From: Cymodocea nodosa
Lineage: Eukaryota > Streptophyta > Magnoliopsida > Alismatales > Cymodoceaceae
Direction of reading: 5' to 3'
Assembly (NCBI GenBank): GCA_036874045.1
Contig: CM072337.1
Coordinates: forward strand, 8,122,001-8,186,000
Length of the DNA: 64,000 nt
Shown: positions 22,161 through 32,730 of the stretch, in pieces
How positions within the stretch are numbered: the stretch's first letter is position 1
Layout: every line of letters begins with the position of its first letter
The notes under the pieces: model-generated
Databases searched by the model: none
Told to the model about the DNA's origin: nothing
Seen by the model: only the letters and a program-made list of their open reading frames with translations
Position numbers and translations under genes: made by a program

Positions 22161-23917
22161 ATGGCAGAGGGTCAGCATGTACACCGACCTCCACTCTTTG
22201 ATGGAAATAATTATGGTTTTTGGAAAAATAAAAAGACTAATTTTTTAAAATCTATGGATGTGAAGGTATGGAGAGTAGTGGTTTGTGGAATACAACTTCT
22301 AGAGGTTCCTGAAGACATGTGGAATGATGAAGATGAGAAGAAAATACAAATGGATGTAAGAGGAATGAATGCACTAACTTGTGCAATCACAACTAATATA
22401 TATAACAAAATCTCTGCTTGTTCTACTGCACATGAAGCTTGACGTGCATTAGAAATTACTTATGAGGGAACAAATGAAGTGAAGGATACAAAAATCAGTA
22501 TCCTACTAAGAAAGTATGAGATGTTCAAAATGAAAGAGAATGAGAGTATCACTGATCTCATATCTCGTTTCATTGAGATTATAAATGGTTTGAAAAATCT
22601 TGGGAAAGAATTTCCCATGAAAGAATAGGTTATCAAAGTCTTGAGAAGCCTGAACAAGGATTGGAAAGCTAAGGTTACCTCCCTACAAGATTCAAAGGAT
22701 ATAAGGACTTTCACACTAGAAGATCTCACTGGCAATCTGTTAGCCTATGAGACTCAACTGAAAGATTGGAAAGAAGAGGAAGGAGAAACCTCAACGAAAG
22801 TTGAAAAGAAAAAGGAGTTAGCACTAAAGGCTCAACAACCATCTGAGGAGTCTGTTAATGAGTTTCTAGAAGAATTGGCCTGTATTATCAGAAAATAGAG
22901 AAAATTCTGGAAGAAAGGAAAAAGTCATGATAAAGGGAAGCAATCTACTACAAAATGCTTCAACTGCAACAAATATGGGCATTTTTAGAGCCAATGCACA
23001 TATCAAAAGAAGGATGAAAGAAAGAATTTTGATAAGAAGAAATCTCATGGAAAACAGAAATTTCATTAGAGAAGATTTAATCAAGGAAAGAAGAAAGCAT
23101 TCCAAGTTACTTGGGATGATTCTACAGAATCTGAAGCATCTGAGGGTACTGATGGTACATAGACTGAGTTTGAGTCTGAAGAGCTAGCCAATGTATGCTT
23201 TATGGCTAACAATAATGAGGTACATTCTGATCCTAATAGAGCTGAGGAAATTATTTTTGATAATGATTCTGATGTATCTGATATAAATCAAGATGATTAT
23301 AATGAATTATTGGAAGAACTAAAAAATGTTAGTTTAGAAAACTTTATGTTAAAAAGAAAATTATCAAATAGTAATAAAATTACTACTAAGCTAGAAAGGG
23401 AAATTACTGCATTAAAAACTGAAAATTCTACATTAAAGAAAAATAAATTTGTTGCTGATAGTTCTGATATGCATGATAAATTGTCTGAACTTGGAAAATA
23501 TAATTCATAACTTATTAAGGAACTAAAGGATAAATTTTTAGAAAACAAAGGGCTACAAGATGAAACTGAAAAATTGAATGAAAATCTTAAAAATCAGTGT
23601 GTTGTAAATTCTAGCTCTAATAATGATATAGAAAAATTAGAACAAGAAATTGGTAGACTGAAATTTAAACTAGGAGCATTTACTAAAGGAGATAAGAAAC
23701 TAACAAATATTATTAATACTTATAAAGTTTTTGGTGATAGAACTAGTATAGGTTTTAACTATGAACCACCAAAAACATATGCTTCTGTTAATTTTTCAAA
23801 CAGCTATAAAATAGATTATGGAAATTGCTATTTGAAAACAATTAATAAAGAGGAAGTTATCTATGTGTTAAAAAGAAATACTGTTAATCGAAATAACACA
23901 TGGATTTCAAAACAAAA
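22161..23917 (+). pseudogene. Copia B gag polyprotein (UBN2-like)
   Basis: Gag forms the virus-like particle. The ATG at 22161 opens MAEGQHVHRPPLFDGNNYGF, the typical UBN2/gag start. KDTKISILLRKYEMFKMKE and SLNKDWKAKVTSLQDSKDI follow, then a CCHC knuckle CFNCNKYGHF (about 22960-23010, one stop inside) and a long coiled coil (23290-23660). The frame runs unbroken by indels to 23917 with seven stops (22440, 22626, 22896, 22986, 23067, 23160, 23508). Five are TAG, one TAA and one TGA, all explicable as C-to-T or G-to-A changes. Sequence switches to an inverted copia fragment at 23918, before protease. Confidence 0.8.
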
Positions 23918-24430
23918 AGGCTCGTGATCAAACAAGTCAATAAACTTTCAAAGTTTTTTATTTTTTTCTTTCTTTCTTTTTTTTCTCTTTTTTTTTTTTT
24001 TTTTCTCTCTTTTTCTCAAAACAAAAAACATTAATCACATACTGTATATGTACATATTTCATTAATATAGATGCAATAAAACACTAATTTCATATAGTCT
24101 TGCTTCTATCATTTACTGAAAATATGAATCCATAACAATAAGCTCATACTTTTTCTGTAGTTTAATAAGATCTACACATAAATCATTCTACAAGTTTAAT
24201 TAGTCAAATTAAATGTATCTTTAATCATATGTGTTTCATTTAATCTAGAATTCACATCTCAGCTCTTTCAGGACTTTAGATAATTTAGTGATTTTTCATT
24301 AAGCATTCTGATTTCATTTTAAAATCGTGAAACTGTTAAACTCATGAAATTCAGAAAAAAAAACATAAGATACTATATCTAGATTTGCATAAATAGTAAA
24401 TTCTATAGCATCTTATATAACCTTCTAAAT
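23918..24430 (-). mobile_element. Inverted copia fragment (pol-ORF3 spacer)
   Basis: This is the reverse complement of the spacer downstream of copia D RNase H (about 38100-38512). For instance AAAAGGCTCGTGATCAAAC at 23918 matches the complement near 38500, and GATGCAATAAAACAC at about 24071 matches the complement of 38395-38410. It carries a pyrimidine-rich tract at 23955-24016. No gene. Confidence 0.7.
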
Positions 24431-25273
24431 ATAACATTCAAGCAGTTATAGTTTATAAAAATTTTACAGTCTCAATTATCAGATAGTTACAGCAAATTCA
24501 TAAAAAATTTTCAATTTCCACAAAACTTTTTAGTACCATTTTAATTCCTTTAATTAACAAACTTACATGGCTATTACTTTAATTACCTCCCCCCATACCT
24601 ACATTTTGCATTGTCCTCAATGTAAAAGATTTGACAAAAAATACGGTAATCCTAGTAGGCATGAATACAGTTTCGTTGATTTAGCACCTAACTCAACGAA
24701 TGAGTTTAAATGTAAATTCAGGATAAGTAATCAGTTACATACATTGTTTAGTTTGTATCTCCTTCTGCATATTCTGATTTTTGATTCTGAAAAACTTTTC
24801 ATTCACAGATAAAAGCAGAATATATAACAAAATAACATTTAACAGATATTGATAAATCAGTGTCTTGTATGGAACCCAGGCTCCTATGCCTTTGGTGGCT
24901 CACAAGCAAGTAGTTGGTTTCCCAACACAGATACCAACAAACTGGATTGATATTTTGTTTTTGTTTTTTTTTTTTATAAAATAAAATTAAAACTAAATTT
25001 TTTTTTTTCTTTCTTTCTAAAAATAAATGTAGAATACACACAACATTAAACACACAAAATCATAGCTTAAGAACATGACTGAAAAGTAGAAACAAATGGA
25101 ATAAATGTGTTAGTCCAAGCAAACTTTTTAGGCATAATTCTTCTTGCTATTAATTTTGTTTTAATGTAGTTCGTGTTCCTTCTTAATTTGTAAACTTGTA
25201 GTATATTATCAATGCTAAATACAAGTGTATTACCATTAATGAAATGAAATGCAGAAAGGGATCCTTTTTGGTT
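24431..25273 (-). other. 3' noncoding end of gypsy H with polypurine tract
   Basis: The complement reads GAGGACAATGCAAAATG, then TATGGGGGGAGG (24586-24597), a form I associate with the 3' end of Athila/Tat elements just before the LTR. Further upstream a GTGAGCCACCAAAGGCATAG block (24890-24905) also recalls gypsy 3' noncoding DNA. A matching 3' LTR of the H type is not recognisable beyond it, because copia sequence takes over. No gene is seen here. Confidence 0.5.
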
Positions 25274-26203
25274 CTAGGATAATGTTGTAGTTTCTATTTC
25301 TACATTTATTTCAATATATTCCTCTTCCCAATTCCATTCATTTATGTCTTTCATAATCCATATTTGAAATTTCATCAATTCATCCCACCATCTTATCAGA
25401 CATAAATTAGGATCATCATATTCATTATACCACATCCCTATTTGAATTTTATCAAATTCTGTAGATGGTGGTTTAGCGATTTCTCTCGGTATAGGCAAAA
25501 TTTCTATATATTCATCATAACTATCTATGCTTACTATGTATAAATCAGATCTAAATGCAACTGATATATCTATGACTAGATATATATATCCATAAAGTAT
25601 GACATGCATGCTGTTAATTAATGATTTCTGTCCTAGATATATCATAGTGTTTTCAGTCCAAGATCTATTTAGAAAATTATACACACTCAAGCATAAATCT
25701 TCATCTCAATTTCCTGTAGGTCTCCAATAATATAATTTTTTAGGAATGGTCGAATTTTTATCAGAAAATATTAAAGCCGACCCACAATTTTCAGTTGGTA
25801 CTTCATATCTATTAGGTCTTCCTATATTCCATTCTTCTCTTGTGATAGGATTTCTGATCAAAATATCAGGTAATAGAATTGCATACCTTGGTTTGGTCTT
25901 GTATATAATTAATCCTTCATCCATCCCCATAATATGATCTATTCCTTCTAATGTATTGGGTGGAATTCCAGTAGTTTCTTCCATATTCAGTTATTCATGG
26001 CTAATTGAACTACAATTAAATGACTTCCATATGAATCCATCTCTAATCTTAGTCATTTTTGTAGCTTGTTGTCCCTGAAAATATTTTTCTCTAACACAGT
26101 CTTTAATTTCCTTTGATACACAACACAGCCTGCACAGATCTTTAGCTGACAAGTTACTCAGTACTTCCCTTAGTGCATCTAGTGGTAATTGCATCAATTC
26201 CAT
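25274..26203 (-). pseudogene. F-box protein with F-box-associated-like domain
   Basis: F-box proteins bring substrates to SKP1-cullin ubiquitin ligases. The first about 40 residues fit an F-box: MQLPLDALREVLSNLSAKDL then CRLCCVSKEIKDCV. The rest resembles an F-box-associated domain, with IRNPITREEWNIGRP, VYNFLNRSW and ILPIPREI blocks, over about 310 codons. That length is somewhat shorter than typical F-box/FBA proteins of 350-400 residues. One frame is kept, with two stops (25991 TAA and 25706 TGA). It lies between gag and the purine tract of gypsy H, in the same orientation, and its leader carries the same motif type as the element. The target is unknown. Confidence 0.7.
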
Positions 26204-26387
26204 TTGTTGATTCTATATAACACAAACAAAAAGTTTAGTAGAGACAAAAATTAACATAACTACTGCATACCCTTGTGGAGTTAGGGCATAACTCAACAGA
26301 TTAAGTTCAATGAGTTAAGGACTAACTCTACGATACTATTAACTATAAATAAACTTATATATATATAGTTACTTCAGTTATACTGCT
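26204..26387 (-). promoter_or_regulatory. Leader and putative promoter of the F-box gene
   Basis: About 20 bp after the gag stop, a TATATATATAAG box (26354-26367, minus strand) precedes a leader with inverted CGTAGAGTTA-, CTGTTGAGTTA- and TAACTCCAC-like words (26275-26335), then the ATG at 26203. The layout resembles the leaders of ORF3 and gag. Confidence 0.45.
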
Positions 26388-28037
26388 TCATTCAACTATC
26401 CTCCTAGAAGAGGTATCAATTTCATTAACAGTTCTATTGACAGGGTCAGGTAATGCTTGTACTAGCAATCCTCTAGTGGGTCTAACTTCCATTGATTCCT
26501 TCTGTTTAAGTGGTATGTTTCTATTTTGATTTTGAATTGCAGCATTTCCAAATACAAAATCTAGACGATTGTTTAATTGTTGGATTATCTTTTCTAATTT
26601 TTCTATTCTAGATCCTTGTTCAAGTAATGCCTCATAACTTATATTCTTCTCATTTCTATTTTCTCCTCCCTGGAAATTGTTGTTTCTCCAAGATAAATTC
26701 AGGTGATTTCTCCAATTAGGATTGTAAGAATTTCCAAAGTTATCTTTCTAGTTTCTAGCATAAATAATATCTAGATTATTAATATTTGCAATCTTTTCTG
26801 CTAGCTTTTGATTTAATGATAATTCTTCTATTTTCTTTGTTAATTCAGTTAATTTCACTTCAAGCATAGTACTTGAATCTATTTCATGCATTCCTCTTGG
26901 CAATATTCTTTTATCTACAATAACTTCAGCTGAGTTTTCCCACTATGTAGTTCTTTTTGCAAAGTTTTCTAAATATGCCCATGCTTCTTCACTACATAGT
27001 TTCAGAAATCCATTTTGACTAGTAGATTCTAATAAAGATTTTGTTGAAACATCTATGCCTTCATAAATTATACCTATTAATTGTGCTTTACTCATTGCAT
27101 GATGTGGACATTGAGTTAGTAAATCTTTAAATCTTTCAAAATATTTCCATAATGATTCACCCTGTTTTTGGCTACACATTAATATTTCTTTTTTCTTTTT
27201 AATCATTTGATGTGTTGGATAATATTTTTCCAGAAAAACAAAGTAAAATTCAGTCCATGCAGAAATTGAATCAGGCGATAGAGTATATAACCATCTCTTA
27301 GCTATGTCTTTTAAAGCAAAAGGGATATATCTAAGTTTAATAGCATTTATACTCATGTTCTGCATTTTCATCATTTGACAAATTTCGTTAAATTCTCTAA
27401 GGAAATAATAGGCATCCTTTCTTTCTAATCCATGAAAATGTGGCAATTGACTAATATAATTAGATTTCAGTTCAAACATATCTCCCTCAAAGTTTGGCAA
27501 TCGAATACATGAAGGTTCATCAACTAATTCAGGATATAGAAATTCTCCTAATGGTTTTTCTACTGGAGCAGTCATCTCTACATTCTCTTTTAAAGAAAGG
27601 TTAGCTACACCCCAAAGGATTTCGTTAAAGTCTAGTTCAGAAAATGTTTCAGTACGCCTCTATGTTGAAAATTCCTAGGTAGGTGTTCTTACTAATCGTT
27701 TAGTGATTAGAGAACGAGTCCATGTGCTCATAAATAAATACCAGAAGATTAATTACATACTAGTCTAAAGCTTTCCATTCAGTAAATATTTGTTGATGGA
27801 TGAAGTCGAATCAGTTGCTTCTCCTTCTAGTTCCCCCAACACATTCTCCTTTCTTTTAAAAGTGCTAGTAGCTCGTAAATAACATTCTGTTATATATATA
27901 TAATGCACATCCATAAAGTAAATAAATCTCGTTGCAAGAACATGTCTTGTAACGTGCAGTGTGGTTCCTGTTTTTATGGGTACGTGTACCACTACTAATT
28001 TCAAATTTTGATAACCGCTAAGCCGACGAAGTTTCGT
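26388..28037 (-). pseudogene. Gypsy H gag (capsid-type), located after ORF3
   Basis: The core is a Retrotrans_gag-like domain: IRLPNFEGDMFELKSNYISQ, LPHFHGLERKDAYYFLREFN, IPFALKDIAKRWLYTL and WKYFERFKDLLTQCPHH (27500-27100). The domain is followed by NPNWRNHLNLSWR and a coiled coil, ending RRIVE at 26388. No zinc knuckle is present, unlike gypsy K gag. The frame runs to 28037, where F has ATG but H has ACG. Alternative starts are 27731 (MSTWTRSLITKR) and 27575. Internal stops (TAG or TAA) lie near 27763, 27751, 27677, 27665, 26943 and about 26750, without frameshift. Protease does not follow; the F-box gene does. Confidence 0.75.
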
Positions 28038-28692
28038 TTGTGGTTAAAAGAATAACCATTCTACTTAGTTCACGAACTAACCTCGTTGAGTTACAAATAA
28101 CTCAATGGAACAATGTCGATTACCGTTGCTAACTCCACGGACTATCTTCGTTGAGTTATAGATAACTCAACGGAGTGACCTTATATTATATTACTGACCT
28201 CGTAGAGTTAAGTTTAACTCAACGAACGTACTTCGTTGAGTTAACACTTAGCAACCTCTAAGTTTACTCCTCGTAAGTACCTCTATGTTTTTTTTTTACC
28301 TGCACTCTGCTAACTAAAATAAAGTTAAATAGATGTCATTAATGTAACATTCTAATCAAAATTTGTTTAAATCTAAACATTATATAAATATTTAACTTGT
28401 AGTTCATTTCATGTTATGCAGAATTTACTTTTTACCTTGCAGCATGTAGATATTTCAAGCATCTATTATTTAATCCTGTCATTTAGCAAATTGTAAATCT
28501 TTTTAAACATTCATGCATAATGTTCCACAAATTATATAACATTTAGTATAGTTCATCCATTTCATCATTCTAAACACGCATGAAAAATATATCTGAAAAA
28601 CATATATTCATTCATATGAATCAATTACAATACAATCAAATCAGATATTTTTCATACAAATATATACAAGTACAAGTAGACAAACTATACAA
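28038..28692 (-). promoter_or_regulatory. ORF3-gag spacer of H with motif array
   Basis: From 28060 to 28245 there are inverted CGTTGAGTTA/TAACTCAACG pairs (for example around 28085-28105, 28150-28170 and 28215-28240). A TATA-like TAATATAATATAAGG lies at about 28177-28192 on the minus strand, about 140 bp before the gag start. The remaining 28260-28690 is AT-rich without ORF. F has the same spacer. No LTR, purine tract or primer site is visible between ORF3 and gag. Confidence 0.45.
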
Positions 28693-30901
28693 TTAGCCTC
28701 TATTTCTAAGTTCATCTACTTCCTTCTGGAGTTTTTCTAATTGCTACTCTAATTGGTTTATCCTTTTTACAGCTCCAATAATGCCTCTAGAAGGTACAGA
28801 TACTTCAGTTGCAGCATAATTTTTGTATTCTTTCACTACAATGGTTCTTGATCTTATCCTTTTGGATGTCCATTTCGTGAAATCAATACAGTCTACCATC
28901 AATATAGGTATCAAATCTCTATAAAATAATTTCTTCTTTGCAAACTTCATTTTGGATAGGAAGACTTGACACCAATTAACTTGAATTCTATTCACAACTG
29001 CATAAGTGGCCCACTTGACAAATTGACTCAGTTCAATGTCATGGCATTGTCGTTGGTAGACATTTTTAATCAAAATGTTAGTTATCATGTGTGCTTTACC
29101 ATTTAAATGCTTTAGTCTATTTAATAATGGCACACCAGGATTTATAGCTAAATTGTCCTTGATTTCCTATTCTGTCCATTCAACAGCAATTGTACTTTCT
29201 AATATTTCCTTTCCTTCATTCTTTAATCCAAAAATGTTGTGGAGAAGCTCTGGTGTTATCTGTACATCAGCTTCCTCCACGTTGGAAATTAATTTTCCTT
29301 CTTCTTCTCTTAAATTAGCATAGAAGCAGGGCACTAGATTTTCATATATTGCATGCCCTTTCTGTTGAGAAATTAATTGTAGTAGACCTTGGAACTCAAA
29401 TAATTCCTTAATTTCTTGCATTCTGTCTTAGTTTACTGGTCTACTGTATATGATATCATAACCCCTAATCTCTTGGTATTTATTATAAGCTTCCTGACTC
29501 CAAAAGTGTACTTCATTCAGAATTGTTGCTTTAGTCGGGTTAGGAATGTGACTTTGTTGTTTTAGAGGGTTTTGTTCTTGATCTTCCTCTTCCATAGGCA
29601 GAACTTGAACTTGCTGAAAATGTTCTGCAGATTCCTAAACATTTGCTTTTGCTTTTGTCTGTGGTGGTGAGCTGGTAGAACTCTCCACTCTATCTTGAAT
29701 TCTTTCCATAAATTGCTGAAGAGTTTCTTACTCTTTAGTGGAATCTGCAAAGCCATTTCTTTCCATATGGCTTTGTTCAGCTTCTTGTTCATTATCTGTT
29801 CTTTCTTCTTCCTACTGACTACCAATTTGCATTGTCACTATTCTTTCTGATTCTTTGGCAGATTGGGATGGAGTCATGGGCAAATCAGCTTCTACCTTAT
29901 TTTTTGTTTCTTCTTCTTCTCTTTGCTTTTGTTGCTGCTACTCTTGCTCCTCCTCAGAATTGGATAGCAGGTTCACCAAAATTGGCTCTATAGGCCTTGT
30001 TGATGTTGGTACTTCAGATTTAATCTCCTTTTGACATTCAAGCACTATCTCTTTTCCTTTCCTTCGTCTGATTAATTGTGCTTGGTCTTCCTCTTCTACT
30101 TTTGAGATTAAATTCATAAACAAAGGCTCTACATGCCTTTGAGCCACAGGTACTGGCTCTTCCTATTTAATTTTTTCAATACTTGCTGGTCTCGAAGGAC
30201 CAGCTTCAGCTTCTCCTCTTGCAGCAAATCTGACAGTGGTTCTTTGATGTTGTTCAACTTTAATTTTGTATTAGGCTTTCAATTTTTCTACAACCCTCTT
30301 CTTGCAAAGTGCATCAAATACCATGTGTGCTTTAGCTACTACCACATCTTCTAGTTCTCCTTGGTTTTTCCCAACTTGAACCAGTCCTTGAAATTCTCTT
30401 AATTCCTCTTCAGTTGAAGGCCCCAACATTGCTGCTTGTGGCAATGGCCTGAATGGTGGAACTGAAGGTCCTGGTTGCTGTTCCTCAGGAACAGGTCTTT
30501 CAGCAGTCGGCTCCTCTTATTCTTCCTCTGCTTGTTGCTGCTGCCTAATTGCACGACCAGCAATGCACTTTTTGAACCATAATCTGGCTTTGCATTGGAT
30601 TAGCTCTAGGGCTACTTCATTGTTCGACCTGATTTTTCTTTCTTTACTTAAAGCAATTTCTATTGCTACTTTGATTTTTGTTTCTACTAATTGGGGTATT
30701 TGTATACCCAAATCAACTAAAAATCTTCTCAAGTTGAAAAGTTTGGATTCTACCTTTTGTAGTTCTTTTTCTCCTATCGTATTCTGAATTTTCTGTCATG
30801 TGTGCCATTCCTCTAACTCTTTCAGAAATTGTGATGTGTCAACCACATCTTCCTAGAACTCAGGCATCATCTTCCTAGAACTCAAGCATCATCTTCCTCA
30901 T
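28693..30901 (-). pseudogene. ORF3 of gypsy H
   Basis: Same protein as ORF3 of F: an N-terminal helical segment (30780-30540), a Glu-rich middle, and the conserved domain with ELFEFQGLLQLISQQ, CFYANLREEEG, IFGLKNEG, LNGKAHMITNILIKNVYQR, VNWCQVF and KKLFYRDLIP. It ends with a heptad-like tail (EKLQKEVDELRNRG). A short duplication at 30851-30897 (CTTCCTAGAACTCA repeated) disrupts the start, and several stops follow in one frame. It lies between INT and gag. Confidence 0.7.
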
Positions 30902-31210
30902 CGTGGAATTACACAATGGCACAGAATCGCTCTGATCTCTACTGTTCTAAGTTCTAACTGATCTACTCGATAATGCCCCCAAAACCCTAAGTTTTAGTCT
31001 AAATAAGCCCTAAGTTTAGGCGGGTAATTGGGTCATTTCCCGAACCAACTCTTGCTGTCTCACCCTTGGAATCACGGATAACTACACGGACTAAGTCTGT
31101 GGACTTAACTACAGTACTCCGTTGAGTTACGGTTAACTTAACGGAATAAGCTCGTTGACTAACTCAAGACTTAATAGAATAAGTTCGTTGAGTTAAGCGT
31201 AACTCAACGG
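30902..31210 (-). promoter_or_regulatory. Putative internal promoter of ORF3 (H)
   Basis: The equivalent of the F promoter: GGGCTTATTTAGACTAAAAC (TATA-like core mutated from TATTTAAA) near 31002-31015, with CGTTGAGTTA pairs at about 31118-31200 upstream on the minus strand. Confidence 0.4.
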
Positions 31211-31515
31211 ACCACGCGTACAAATAGATATATATAAAAAAAAAACTTAAGATAATAGTTTTTTTTTTTTCATTTTTACCGGTTTAATCGATACTATGTT
31301 TCGGTCAGATCGACTTTTTCGGTTGAACCGATACTATGTTTCGGTAAAACTAAAAGTTTTTTTTTTTACTAAAAATTAATATAGATTTTTTTATGTTCCG
31401 GTCATACCGATGGATCCAACTAGTTGAACCGTAATGATTTTTTATATTTTATAATTTTTTTAAAATTACTACGATTTTTTTTTTATATGAAAATAAAATA
31501 AAAACTGATTTCTTA
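31211..31515 (-). repeat. INT-ORF3 spacer of H with CCGATACTATGTTTCGG motifs
   Basis: Two copies of CGATACTATGTTTCGG (about 31288-31303 and 31327-31344) and one diverged CATACCGATGGATCCAAC unit, plus long A/T runs. Colinear with 16035-16280 in F and 12325-12541 in E. Confidence 0.65.
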
Positions 31516-32730
31516 CTAAGTAAAGCTCGAGTAGTCCTCTATTCTGACTTCTTCTATAATTCCAAAGGAGCTTTATGGTATTTTTAGAATAGGTCTAAGT
31601 CTTTGTCCATTTACTTTAAAGATATTCTAATTTTTAGGATTTTCAATCTCAATAGCTCCATAAGGATAAATATTTCAAACTATGTAAGGTCCTGCTCATC
31701 TAGATCTTAATTTTCCTAGATGGTTATGGAGTCTAGCTATGTAAAGAAATACTTCTTGTCCTATTTCAAAGCTTTTTGGAATAATTTTCCTATCATGCCA
31801 GAATTTCATTTTCTCTTTTTCTCTTATACTCTTCGAATAAGCTTCATTTCTAAATTCTTCTAATTCAATTAATTGCATTTTCCTATATTCAGTAGCTTGA
31901 TTTAAATTAGTGTTCAAAGTTTTTAATGCCTAATAAGCTTTATGTTCTATTTCAGTTGGTAAATGACAACTTTTTCCATATACTAGCCTAAAAGGTGACA
32001 TACCTAAGCTTGTTTTATAAGTAGTTCTATAAGCCCAAAGTGCATCTATCAATCTATTAGCCCAATCTGTTCTAGTAGGATTTACTACTTTTTCTAAGAT
32101 TAACTTAATTTGTTTGTTCGCACTTTCTACTTGTCCACTTGTTTGCGGATGATATGATGTTGCAATATTGTGGTTTACTCCATATTTCTTCATTAAGGCT
32201 TCAAAACTTCTATTACAGAAATGAGTTCCTCTATCACTGATAATAGCTTTAGGTATTCCAAATTTGGCAAATATATTGGTTCTTATAAATTGTATTACCA
32301 CTTTGTTATTAGTTTTTGTAGGAATAGCTTCTATCCATTTAGATACATAATCCATCCCCAACAATATGTAATTAAATTGATTAGACATAGGAAATCGACC
32401 CATAAAATCTATTCCCCACACATCAAAGATTTCAACCTCAACAATAGGATTAAAAGGCATCATATTCCTCTTTGATATTCTTCCTATTTGTTGACATCTT
32501 AAACAATTTAAGCAATATTTATGAGCATCTTTGAATAGTGTTGGCCAATAAAACCCACATTGCAGAATTTTTGCAACAGTTTTCCCTAAGCCAAAATGCC
32601 CTCCACAAGCTTGGTCATGACAGAAAGACAATATGCTTTGATATTCAGTTTTTGAAACACACCTCCTTAAAACCAGATCAGGACATTTCTTAAATAAGTA
32701 TGAGTCTTCCCAATAGTAATATTTTACTCT
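31516..32730 (-). pseudogene. Integrase of gypsy H
   Basis: It retains the zinc finger ([18 protein letters not shown]) and the core ([29 protein letters not shown]), with stops near 31927 and 31693 dividing the frame. The 5' end (to about [15 protein letters not shown]) is cut at 32730 by the truncated copia D LTR. The expected RT and RNase H would lie on the far side of D but are missing. Confidence 0.8.

Noticed and set aside
24567..24812. Plus-strand ORF of 81 codons
   Set aside because: It lies antisense to the gypsy 3' noncoding region including the purine tract, with no domain. A chance ORF.
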